DNA of 12,950 bases, from contig JAGALN010000239.1 in NCBI GenBank assembly GCA_017625185.1, positions 1 through 12,950 of the forward strand. The letters are read 5' to 3'. The notes beneath the pieces were generated by a model. The model made no database searches and was not told the origin of the DNA. It was given only the letters and a program-made list of their open reading frames with translations. Source of the stretch: Clostridia bacterium (lineage in GTDB: Bacteria; Bacillota; Clostridia; Monoglobales; Monoglobaceae). A program made the translations under genes and the position numbers. The first letter of the stretch is position 1; every line of letters begins with the position of its first letter. Shown one piece after another: positions 7,377 to 12,950 of this stretch.

Positions 7377-8696
7377 TTAGTTCTTATTGATATTTTCAAC
7401 CAAATCCCGGATGATGGCAGACAGCTCGGTATCTCCGCTTAAATTCTCACGGATTTTCTTCACCGCTGTCATAACCGTAGTGTGGTCCCGATTGAACTCC
7501 TCCCCGATTCTGGGGTAGGACTCATCCAGCACCTCACGGGCTATATACATGGCAATATGCCGGGGATATACAATGTCATTGGACTTTCGCTTGGCAATCA
7601 GAGAACCGCCGGGGAGCCGGAAATACTTCTCCACCTCATCAATAATCACCTTAATGGTAATATCCCGCTGAGGCAGAGTATGGAGAATCTCTTTGAGTGC
7701 CTTTTGTGCCAATCCCATGGAAATGGTGTTGGTCCTCTCAATGCCGGCATAGGCTAAAATCCGCTTGACGGCACCCTCTAAATCCCGGACATTGGTTTTG
7801 ATGTTGTTTGCCATATACTCCACAATCTCTTCGTCAAAGGTAAAGTATTCTTCTTCAATCTTGGCACGGAGGATGGCGAGCCGGGTTTCATAATCCGGTG
7901 GCTGAATATCCGCCAAAAGTCCCATTTGGAACCGGGTTTTCAGCCTGTCCGCCAGATGAGGGGTTTCCGAAGGAAGCCGGTCCGAGGTCAGGACAATCTG
8001 CTTGCCCGCCTCATAAAGGGTATTAAACGTATGGAAAAGCTCCTCCTGGGCCAGCTCCTTGGTGGCTAAAAACTGCACGTCATCCATCAAAAGGATGTCC
8101 ACATTCCGATGACGGTTCCGGAATTCCTGATTGGTTTTTTCCCGGATGGCGGTAACCAATTCGTATGTAAACTTCTCCGAGGTGGTGTAAAGCACCCTTT
8201 TGTCAGGATAGTTCTTCAAAAAATAGTTACCAATGGCGTGGAGAAGATGGGTCTTTCCAAGACCGCTCCCACCGTAAATAAACAAAGGATTGTTGTGGGT
8301 GGAAGAGGGAACCTCTGCCACTGCCAAAGCCGCCGCATAGGCAAGATTATTTTTATTGCCCACCACAAAATTCTCAAAAGAATATTTGGGGTTGAGCGGG
8401 TTCTGGTTCCGGATTGGGTCCGCGTTCTTGTCCGCCTTCCTCTGTTCCGGATTGCCGCAGACGACCTCCATCTCGTAGGCTCGTCCTGCCGCCAGCTTGA
8501 TGCAGCTTTCCAGCATCGACCGGAACTTGGTCTGAATCACTTCCTGATTAATGCCGTCAGGAACAGAAAGCCGGATGGTGGTTTCCGTCATCTCAACCGG
8601 ACGGATGGGTTTGATCCATGCGTCGAAGGAAATGGTAGAAACTTCCGGTTGAATCTCTTCCAATACCCGATTCCATAATTCTGCCAACTGGTTCAC
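7377..8696 (-). CDS. dnaA: Chromosomal replication initiator protein DnaA
   Basis: ATP-dependent initiator that binds DnaA boxes and opens the origin. The 439-residue protein has domain I (1-80), a short linker, an AAA+ domain III with Walker A GGSGLGKT (142-149), Walker B ILLMDD (201-206) and sensor-1 TSDR (237-240), and a DNA-binding domain IV with RDHTTV at 403-408. The signature loop reads EEFNRDHTTV; the usual form has FGGRDHTTV, so it is one residue shorter here. I chose the GTG at 8696-8694: GGAGG lies 9 nt upstream and the protein then starts MNQLAELWNRVLEEIQ as expected. An in-frame ATG at 8762 would add 22 residues and lacks a Shine-Dalgarno site. It is the first gene of the leftward operon, from a predicted promoter about 85 bp upstream. 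dnaN, usually next, is absent. Confidence 0.97.
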   Translation of the reverse strand: MNQLAELWNRVLEEIQPEVSTISFDAWIKPIRPVEMTETTIRLSVPDGINQEVIQTKFRSMLESCIKLAAGRAYEMEVVCGNPEQRKADKNADPIRNQNPLNPKYSFENFVVGNKNNLAYAAALAVAEVPSSTHNNPLFIYGGSGLGKTHLLHAIGNYFLKNYPDKRVLYTTSEKFTYELVTAIREKTNQEFRNRHRNVDILLMDDVQFLATKELAQEELFHTFNTLYEAGKQIVLTSDRLPSETPHLADRLKTRFQMGLLADIQPPDYETRLAILRAKIEEEYFTFDEEIVEYMANNIKTNVRDLEGAVKRILAYAGIERTNTISMGLAQKALKEILHTLPQRDITIKVIIDEVEKYFRLPGGSLIAKRKSNDIVYPRHIAMYIAREVLDESYPRIGEEFNRDHTTVMTAVKKIRENLSGDTELSAIIRDLVENINKN

Positions 8697-8779
8697 GGTC
8701 AGATGCCTCCTTTTCTTCAATAATATTATATTCTGCCATAATGCAATTTTCCGTTTCCGCATTTAGGGCAACATAAACT

Positions 8780-8807
8780 ATTATAACAAAAAACAAAAAA
8801 AATGCAA
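8780..8807 (-). promoter_or_regulatory. Predicted promoter of the dnaA operon
   Basis: On the minus strand, a perfect -10 TATAAT (8785-8780) follows a 16-bp T-rich spacer after a weak -35 TTGCAT (8807-8802, 3/6). The start of transcription would be near 8773, leaving a leader of about 77 nt before the GTG. The T-rich spacer may make up for the poor -35, which is inference. Confidence 0.5.
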
Positions 8808-8950
8808 CACCAAAAATCCCAAAAAATTGAGGGAAAAATTTCTTTTTTTCACAAAACACCAAATATAGACCTCTGCCCCCTCTTGCCTCTACAAGATATG
8901 CCATTTTTCCCAAAAACTTTTTTAAAAAAATTTTTTCTCCAAAAATGCCC

Positions 8951-8979
8951 TTGACTTTTTGGAGATTCCGTGGTAAAAT
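8951..8979 (+). promoter_or_regulatory. Predicted sigma-A promoter of rpmH
   Basis: -35 TTGACT (8951-8956, 5/6), 17-bp spacer, -10 TAAAAT (8974-8979, 5/6). This is the best promoter in the window and suits a highly expressed ribosomal protein gene. Transcription would start near 8986, giving a leader of about 80 nt. Confidence 0.7.
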
Positions 8980-9009
8980 ACTACAGGTTTTCTTTATTAT
9001 GTAGAAATC

Positions 9010-9032
9010 CGGTCTGCCTCAAAAGCGGGCCG
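9010..9032 (+). other. Hairpin in the rpmH leader
   Basis: CGGTCTGC (9010-9017) pairs with GCGGGCCG (9025-9032), 8 bp including two G-U pairs, around a 7-nt loop. It lies about 20 nt before the Shine-Dalgarno site and does not hide it. The role is unknown; it may affect mRNA stability. Confidence 0.3.
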
Positions 9033-9066
9033 CTACCTAAATACAATTTGTTAAGGAGGGATTGCA

Positions 9067-9201
9067 ATGCTGAGAACATTCCAGCCCAAAAAGAGACATC
9101 GCGCAAAAGAGCACGGCTTTAGAAAGAGAATGAGCACCAAAAACGGCCGTAAGGTTTTGGCGAGAAGAAGACTGAAGGGCAGAAAGAAGCTGTCTGCGTA
9201 A
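9067..9201 (+). CDS. rpmH: 50S ribosomal protein L34
   Basis: Small basic protein of the large ribosomal subunit. The translated 44 residues begin [18 protein letters not shown] and contain the family core [17 protein letters not shown], ending GRKKLSA; length matches the family exactly. AAGGAGG at 9053-9059 sits 7 nt before the ATG. It is the first gene of the rightward cluster and is divergent from dnaA, the usual Firmicutes arrangement. Two hairpins separate it from rnpA, so its transcript is probably more abundant than the downstream genes. Confidence 0.98.
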   Translation: MLRTFQPKKRHRAKEHGFRKRMSTKNGRKVLARRRLKGRKKLSA

Positions 9202-9215
9202 GCTGCATAACCCGG

Positions 9216-9243
9216 GCGTTCCGGCGGCAATGCTGCCGGACGC
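9216..9243 (+). other. Strong stem-loop after rpmH, possible processing or 3'-end stabilising site
   Basis: Twelve base pairs (one G-U, one bulged T) form a GC-rich stem with an AAT loop, 15 nt after the rpmH stop. There is no T tract after it, so it is not a standard Rho-independent terminator. It could be an RNase cleavage site or a block to 3' exonucleases, which would keep the rpmH mRNA stable. Confidence 0.5.
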
Positions 9244-9302
9244 TGTCGTAGTGCAGTTTATCAGGTTCGGGGAACAACACAACAAGTTTTTCGACAGTCT
9301 GG

Positions 9303-9324
9303 AAGGCGCCATCGGCGTCTTTTT
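9303..9324 (+). terminator. Rho-independent terminator (probably partial) between rpmH and rnpA
   Basis: AAGGCGCC (9303-9310) pairs with GGCGTCTT (9314-9321) around an ATC loop, with one G-U pair, and runs into a T tract (TTTTT ending at 9324). The rnpA ATG is 30 nt on. I see no good promoter between it and rnpA, so read-through is likely needed for rnpA. Confidence 0.6.
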
Positions 9325-9354
9325 GTCTATTTGTAATAATAGGATTAAGAAACC

Positions 9355-9702
9355 ATGAAGATAACGAGTTTGGACCAGAACAGGCAATTTCAGCGGCTCT
9401 ACCGCAAGGGAAGGTCGATAGTGACCCCCACCATGGTGGTCTATGCACTTCCCAATCGGCAAAAAGCCTGCCGCCTTGGCATTACCGCCGGGAAAAAGGT
9501 GGGTGGTGCCGTCATGCGAAACCGGGCAAAACGCCGGATTCGGGAACTGTTCCGCCTGGAACAGCCTTATCTTAAAGGGTACGATTTCTGTATCGTTGCC
9601 CGCACCTTTACGGTGGAGGCACCCTACCACAAGCTGGTGCGGGATTTTCGCCGTGCCATGGATACATTGGAGGCAAGAATTGATGAAACGGCTCTTGATT
9701 AG
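9355..9702 (+). CDS. rnpA: Ribonuclease P protein component
   Basis: Protein subunit that helps the RNase P RNA cut the 5' leader from pre-tRNA. The 115-residue basic protein starts with the family's typical [19 protein letters not shown] and carries the RNR signature [14 protein letters not shown] at 55-68. Length is normal. The start has only a weak Shine-Dalgarno site (AGGA about 10 nt upstream), so translation may be modest. The last 20 nt overlap yidD. It lies behind a terminator-like hairpin, which fits the need for far less RnpA than L34. Confidence 0.96.
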   Translation: MKITSLDQNRQFQRLYRKGRSIVTPTMVVYALPNRQKACRLGITAGKKVGGAVMRNRAKRRIRELFRLEQPYLKGYDFCIVARTFTVEAPYHKLVRDFRRAMDTLEARIDETALD

Positions 9703-9889
9703 CGTGATTCACGGGTATCAACGCTGGGTTTCGCCCCTGAAAAAGCCCTGCTGCCGTTTTTATCCCACCTGCTCCCAGTATGCCATTTTGGCCATTCAAA
9801 AATACGGAGCTTTGCGGGGCAGCCTGAAAGCAATTTGGCGGATTCTTCGCTGCAACCCATGGAATCCGGGGGGCGTGGATTATCCATAA
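9683..9889 (+). CDS. yidD: Membrane protein insertion efficiency factor YidD
   Basis: Small membrane-associated protein thought to help YidC-dependent insertion. The 68-residue protein has an amphipathic N-terminus and the family motif [11 protein letters not shown] at 24-34, then [10 protein letters not shown] at 57-66. The ATG at 9683 lies inside the end of rnpA in another frame (20-nt overlap). It is supported by GGAGG 9 nt upstream, inside rnpA. yidC begins 21 bp after its stop. The tight order rnpA-yidD-yidC is widely conserved. Confidence 0.95.
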   Translation: MKRLLISVIHGYQRWVSPLKKPCCRFYPTCSQYAILAIQKYGALRGSLKAIWRILRCNPWNPGGVDYP

Positions 9890-9910
9890 TACACAAGAGG
9901 AGGGACAATA

Positions 9911-10936
9911 GTGTCCTATATTATGATTGCCCTTGGTTGGGTATTGAAACTGTGCAACCTTCTGGTAGGGAACTACGGCGTTGCCATCATTTTGTTTACT
10001 GTTTTGATTAAATTGGCTCTGCTTCCCCTGATGGTAAAGCAGCAGCGGTCTATGATGATGACCCAAAAACTGCAGCCCCTTTTAAACGAGCTGCAACAAA
10101 AGTATGCAAACGATAAGGAAAAGCTGAATGCGGAAACCATGAAGCTCTACCAAAAATATAAAGTCAACCCCATGAGCGGCTGTCTGCCCATGCTGATTCA
10201 GCTTCCCATTCTGATGGCACTCTATTGGGTAGTGAAAAAACCGGTGGTCTACTTGATGGGCTTTGGCGAGGACGAGGTCTGGAGAATCGTCAGCGCTGTC
10301 CTTGATTGGGCAGAGGGAAATCCTGGCGGACTTTCCCAGTTCTTCACCGCTCTCGGCATCGAGAAGCTGGAAACCCTGACCGAAAATTCCTACAGGATGT
10401 TCGGCATGTACGAAATCCAGATTGCGGAGTTTATCCACGCCCATCCGGAGATTATGAACAGTCAGTTCATCACCGAAACCGGCAAAAACTACGACATTAT
10501 TGATTTTAATTTCATTGGTCTTAACCTTTCTATGACCCCCAACATGGGTGCATTCTTTGGACTGTTCTTAGGCCGTGTAAACGGCTTGACGGCAGAAACC
10601 ATGCTGCTTTGGACCATTCCGCTTCTGTCCGGCTTGAGTTCTTGGTTTACCTCCAAGATCTCCCAGGCAATGCAGCCCGCCCAGCCTCAAAAGAATGCAA
10701 ACGGCGAGGAACAACCCAATCCCATGAAGTCTATGACATTGATGATGCCATTGATTTCTGCATGGTTTGCCTTTACTCTGCCCTCTGCAGTTGGTCTTTA
10801 CTGGATTGTGAGCAACATTCTCCAGTTGGCACAGCAGTTTGTGCTCACCAAGGTCATTCGAATCGATGTTACCGATGAACAAATCGAAGGAGAGATTGTC
10901 AATGTTAAGAAAAATCGAAAAAAACGCAAAAAATAA
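9911..10936 (+). CDS. yidC: Membrane protein insertase YidC/OxaA
   Basis: Inserts proteins into the cytoplasmic membrane alone or with SecYEG. The 341-residue protein starts with a hydrophobic segment (about 8-40, LFTVLIKLALLPL) followed by a cytoplasmic helical hairpin (41-90, including KQQRSMMMTQKLQPLL) and the conserved PMSGCLPMLIQLPILMALYW (87-106). Further membrane segments lie near 211-245 and 275-315, with a Lys/Arg-rich tail (NRKKRKK). K34 stands where many relatives have the groove Arg; a positive charge is kept. The stretch 117-205 between membrane segments is long and polar. No lipoprotein signal is seen. The start is GTG, supported by AGGAGGG 6 nt upstream. Its end overlaps jag by 35 nt. 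Confidence 0.95.
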   Translation: MSYIMIALGWVLKLCNLLVGNYGVAIILFTVLIKLALLPLMVKQQRSMMMTQKLQPLLNELQQKYANDKEKLNAETMKLYQKYKVNPMSGCLPMLIQLPILMALYWVVKKPVVYLMGFGEDEVWRIVSAVLDWAEGNPGGLSQFFTALGIEKLETLTENSYRMFGMYEIQIAEFIHAHPEIMNSQFITETGKNYDIIDFNFIGLNLSMTPNMGAFFGLFLGRVNGLTAETMLLWTIPLLSGLSSWFTSKISQAMQPAQPQKNANGEEQPNPMKSMTLMMPLISAWFAFTLPSAVGLYWIVSNILQLAQQFVLTKVIRIDVTDEQIEGEIVNVKKNRKKRKK

Positions 10937-11774
10937 GGAAGAGGCGCTGAAGCTTGCTGCCGAGGAATTCGGCGTTCCGGTAGAGGAGCTTTCCTATGAG
11001 GTAGAACGGGAAGTGGGCAAAGGACTGATGGGTCTTCTCATCGGCAAGGAGGTTATCATTTCTGCCTGGATTACCAAAGAGGCAGAGGAAGAGGAACGGA
11101 TTCAAAAGCTGGCACAATCCAGAGCAGCGTCTGATAAAACCACCGGTGGCGGCGCCAACCCCTATGCGCCCAAGGAGGTTCCCTCTTTTAAGGACCATGT
11201 AGGTCCCGAGGGCCGGAAAAAGAAGGCATCTGCCCCCCTGAAGAAGGCAGAAACCCCGGCAACTCCTGAACCGGAGTCTGCTCCCAAAAAAGCCCCCAAG
11301 CGCTCCGAGGTAACCGAGCAGTCCTTGAAGGATGCCGACTTCTTTTTGAACGAACTGATCCACAAGATGGGTCTTGCCGATGCCGAGATTACCGTAGTAC
11401 ACGGCGGCGACTCGGTGGATGCAACCGTTGCAGGCTCCAAGATGGGTGCCTTAATCGGTAAGCGTGGCGAAACCCTGGATGCGGTTCAATACCTGACCTC
11501 TCTGTATGTAAACAAGGAAAAGCATTCTTACATCAAGGTCAATGTTGATACCGAGGGTTACCGTGCAAAGCGGGAAGAAACCCTGAAAAAACTGGCAAAG
11601 AGTCTGGAATACCGTGTGGTTCGGGAACGGAAAGCCGTTTCCTTAGAACCCATGTCCCCCAACGAACGGCGGATCATTCATGCGGCATTGCAGAACAGTA
11701 CCCGGGTCAAGACCTACAGTGTTGGCGAGGAGCCTCGCCGGAAGGTTACTGTTGCACCCATTGATGAGGCATAA
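10902..11774 (+). CDS. jag: RNA-binding protein KhpB/Jag (Jag-N, KH and R3H domains)
   Basis: RNA-binding protein of the KhpB/Jag family, linked in Firmicutes to cell division and sporulation and usually encoded behind yidC. The 290-residue protein has a Jag-N domain (about 1-50, ending KGLMGLLIGKE), a basic and Pro/Ala-rich flexible linker (about 75-140), a KH domain with the GxxG loop IGKRGETL (185-192), and an R3H domain with R256..H260 (ERRIIHAAL). The ATG at 10902 is supported by AAGGAGAG about 9 nt upstream; an in-frame ATG at 10839 would lie inside yidC and add 21 residues outside the family. It overlaps yidC by 35 nt, implying coupled translation. A terminator follows at 11787. The usual next genes, mnmE and mnmG, are absent. 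Confidence 0.95.
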   Translation: MLRKIEKNAKNKEEALKLAAEEFGVPVEELSYEVEREVGKGLMGLLIGKEVIISAWITKEAEEEERIQKLAQSRAASDKTTGGGANPYAPKEVPSFKDHVGPEGRKKKASAPLKKAETPATPEPESAPKKAPKRSEVTEQSLKDADFFLNELIHKMGLADAEITVVHGGDSVDATVAGSKMGALIGKRGETLDAVQYLTSLYVNKEKHSYIKVNVDTEGYRAKREETLKKLAKSLEYRVVRERKAVSLEPMSPNERRIIHAALQNSTRVKTYSVGEEPRRKVTVAPIDEA

Positions 11775-11786
11775 CCCAAGCAACCC

Positions 11787-11819
11787 AAGCCGCAGTTCTT
11801 GACAGAGTTGCGGCTTTTT
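11787..11819 (+). terminator. Rho-independent terminator after jag
   Basis: AAGCCGCAGTTCT (11787-11799) pairs with AGAGTTGCGGCTT (11804-11816) around a TGAC loop, 13 bp with two G-U pairs, and is followed by a run of T to 11819. It begins 12 nt after the jag stop and ends 21 nt before the next ATG. Confidence 0.75.
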
Positions 11820-11840
11820 GTATTTGAAAAGGAGTTCATC

Positions 11841-12092
11841 ATGAGTTCCCGTTATTTTCAGAATAAAAATTGCGAATACTACCCCTGTCATCCTATGGAG
11901 GAGCTCAACTGCCTCTTCTGCTTCTGTCCCCTCTATCCCTTTCCGGATTGCGGCGGGAATTTTACCATGATTCCCGGTAAGGGCGGAACACCTGTTAAGG
12001 ATTGCAGCGGTTGTTGTCTGCCTCATACTGAGGCGGGATATGACTATATCATCGGCTGTTTGAGCGATGAACATTTTACACAAAAGGGATGA
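11841..12092 (+). CDS. Small cysteine-rich protein, probable metal-binding (PF04071-like)
   Basis: An 83-residue soluble protein with ten cysteines: 11, 16, 24, 27, 29, 37, 55, 58, 59 and 73. The pattern CEYYPCH, NCLFCFCPLY, CGGNF, DCSGCCLPH followed by YDYI matches my recollection of the 'cysteine-rich small domain' (PF04071), a probable metal-binding family frequent in anaerobes; the biochemical function is unknown. The ATG at 11841 is chosen because AAAAGGAG lies 6 nt upstream; an in-frame ATG at 11799 falls inside the terminator hairpin. There is no signal peptide or membrane segment. The stop is 5 bp before the argD ATG, so the two are probably co-transcribed, although a link to arginine metabolism is not shown. 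No promoter with room for a leader is visible after the jag terminator. Confidence 0.85.
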   Translation: MSSRYFQNKNCEYYPCHPMEELNCLFCFCPLYPFPDCGGNFTMIPGKGGTPVKDCSGCCLPHTEAGYDYIIGCLSDEHFTQKG

Positions 12093-12097
12093 AAGAA

Positions 12098-12950
12098 ATG
12101 ACATTACAGGAAATTCAAGCACTGGACGAAAGGTATTACATGAACACCTTTGGTGCCAGAACCCCGGTCTGCTTTCAAAAAGGGGAAGGGATTACCTTAA
12201 CCGACACCGAGGGCAAGACCTACCGGGACTTTTTTGCCGGCATTGCCGTCAATGCTCTGGGCTACGCCCATCCCCGGCTGGTTCAGGAGCTCCAGGAGCA
12301 GGTGGCACATATCACCCATACCTCCAGTGTCTATTATGTAGAGAACCAGGCAAGGCTTGCACAAATGTTGGTGGAACATAGCTGTGGTAACAGAGCATTC
12401 TTTGCCAGCACCGGCGCGGAAGCCAATGAGGGCGCCATCAAGCTCGCCAAGAAGTATTTCGTGGAAAAGGGCAAGCCGGAAAAGAGAGAGTTTATTACCC
12501 TGAAAAATTCCTTCCACGGCAGAACCCTGGCAACGGTTGCCGCAACGGGGCAGGAAAAATACCAGAAACCCTATCTTCCCCTGCTGGAGAAGTTCACCCA
12601 TGTGGAGATTAACGACATTGACGGCTTAAAAGCAGCGCTGACTCCCAACACGGCAGCGATTATGGTGGAAATGATTCAGGGCGAAAGCGGCGTGATGCCT
12701 TTGGAACAATCCTTTGTAGACGCCATCGCCGACATCTGTAAGGAACAGGACATTCTCCTGATTGCCGACGAGGTACAAACCGGCATCGGCAGGACGGGAA
12801 AGCTCTTTGCCTATGAATGGTACGGGGTAGAACCGGATATCGTAACCATGGCAAAGGGTCTGGGCGGCGGTATTCCCATCGGCGCCTTTGTGGCAAAGGA
12901 ATCGGTTGCCCAGGCGTTTACCCCCGGAGACCACGGCACCACCTTTGGAG
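12098..12950 (+). CDS. argD: Acetylornithine aminotransferase (3' end outside window)
   Basis: PLP-dependent class III aminotransferase of arginine biosynthesis, converting N-acetylglutamate semialdehyde to N-acetylornithine. 284 residues are visible of about 395-400. Seen: an N-terminal MTLQEIQALD start, STGAEANE at 104-111 (phosphate-binding region), NSFHGRT at 138-143, DEVQTGIGRTG at 224-234 with D224 as the cofactor-contacting Asp, and AKGLGGG with the PLP lysine at K253. The start at 12098 has AAAAGGG about 9 nt upstream; a further in-frame ATG at 12089 (ATGA overlap with the preceding stop) has no spacing to that site and is less likely. Related aminotransferases (succinylornithine, GABA) share these motifs, but length, N-terminus and similarity favour ArgD. 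Other arg genes may follow to the right. Confidence 0.93.
   Translation, partial: MTLQEIQALDERYYMNTFGARTPVCFQKGEGITLTDTEGKTYRDFFAGIAVNALGYAHPRLVQELQEQVAHITHTSSVYYVENQARLAQMLVEHSCGNRAFFASTGAEANEGAIKLAKKYFVEKGKPEKREFITLKNSFHGRTLATVAATGQEKYQKPYLPLLEKFTHVEINDIDGLKAALTPNTAAIMVEMIQGESGVMPLEQSFVDAIADICKEQDILLIADEVQTGIGRTGKLFAYEWYGVEPDIVTMAKGLGGGIPIGAFVAKESVAQAFTPGDHGTTFG

Larger units (their letters stand above)
8697..9066. other. AT-rich divergent dnaA/rpmH intergenic region, possible oriC
   Basis: This 370-bp gap is the point where all genes switch strand. It is strongly AT-rich, with long A and T tracts (about 8786-8801 and 8905-8946) and a 7-bp inverted repeat flanking them (8902-8908 with 8941-8947). 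It carries one predicted promoter in each direction. Position between dnaA and rpmH and the strand switch fit a replication origin in Firmicutes. By eye I find no consensus DnaA box (TTATNCACA or its complement). The nearest is TTTTTCACA at 8845-8853, one mismatch. Calling it the origin is inference from position and base composition. Confidence 0.45.

Noticed and set aside
8697-8762. Longer dnaA starting at the ATG at 8762
   Set aside because: The extra 22 residues do not resemble DnaA and lack a Shine-Dalgarno site; the GTG at 8696 has a strong one and gives the expected N-terminus.
8902-8947. Inverted repeat around the A/T tracts as a terminator or protein site
   Set aside because: Only 7-bp AT-rich arms with a long spacer; not a terminator, and too weak to call a specific binding site.
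9037-9630. A 197-residue minus-strand open frame across rpmH and rnpA
   Set aside because: It covers two clear genes and two hairpins and has no recognisable domain or ribosome-binding site.
11799-11826. Perfect -35 hexamer TTGACA in the loop and 3' arm of the jag terminator, 16 bp from TATTTG, as a promoter for the Cys-rich gene
   Set aside because: The -10 matches only 3/6, and the start of transcription would fall on the ribosome-binding site, leaving almost no leader. More likely chance overlap.

Overview
This window comes from a low-to-mid GC Gram-positive bacterium of the Clostridia type. I cannot place it to genus. The evidence is the gene content: a DnaD primosome protein beside a DnaI/DnaC helicase loader, a long bifunctional RelA/SpoT enzyme next to recJ, the rpmH-rnpA-yidD-yidC-jag order, Gram-positive Shine-Dalgarno sites, and a small 10-cysteine protein of a kind common in anaerobes. 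All of it is chromosomal core sequence. I saw no mobile element, CRISPR array, tRNA or rRNA, and I did not find an exotic new system.

Layout. Every gene left of about 8.7 kb is on the minus strand and every gene right of 9.07 kb is on the plus strand. The two arms diverge from an AT-rich 370-bp gap (8697-9066), as expected at or near a replication origin. Reading leftward from the gap, the order is dnaA, mnmE, dnaD, a DnaI/DnaC-type helicase loader, recJ with its own predicted promoter, and relA, which runs off the left edge. Reading rightward, the order is rpmH, rnpA, yidD, yidC, jag (khpB), a small Cys-rich protein gene and argD, which runs off the right edge.

How the genes work together. 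The left arm combines initiation of replication (DnaA, DnaD, helicase loader), tRNA wobble-uridine modification (MnmE), single-strand exonuclease repair (RecJ) and stringent-response signalling (RelA). The right arm is the conserved cluster for ribosomal protein L34, the RNase P protein, membrane-protein insertion (YidD, YidC) and the RNA-binding KhpB/Jag, followed by arginine biosynthesis. MnmE normally follows jag in Firmicutes; here it lies on the other side, directly behind dnaA.

The main points for a second look are the relocated mnmE and initiation-gene operon, an origin-like gap with no consensus DnaA box seen by eye together with a DnaA signature loop one residue short, and three terminator-like hairpins that each end only 21-30 nt before the next start codon.
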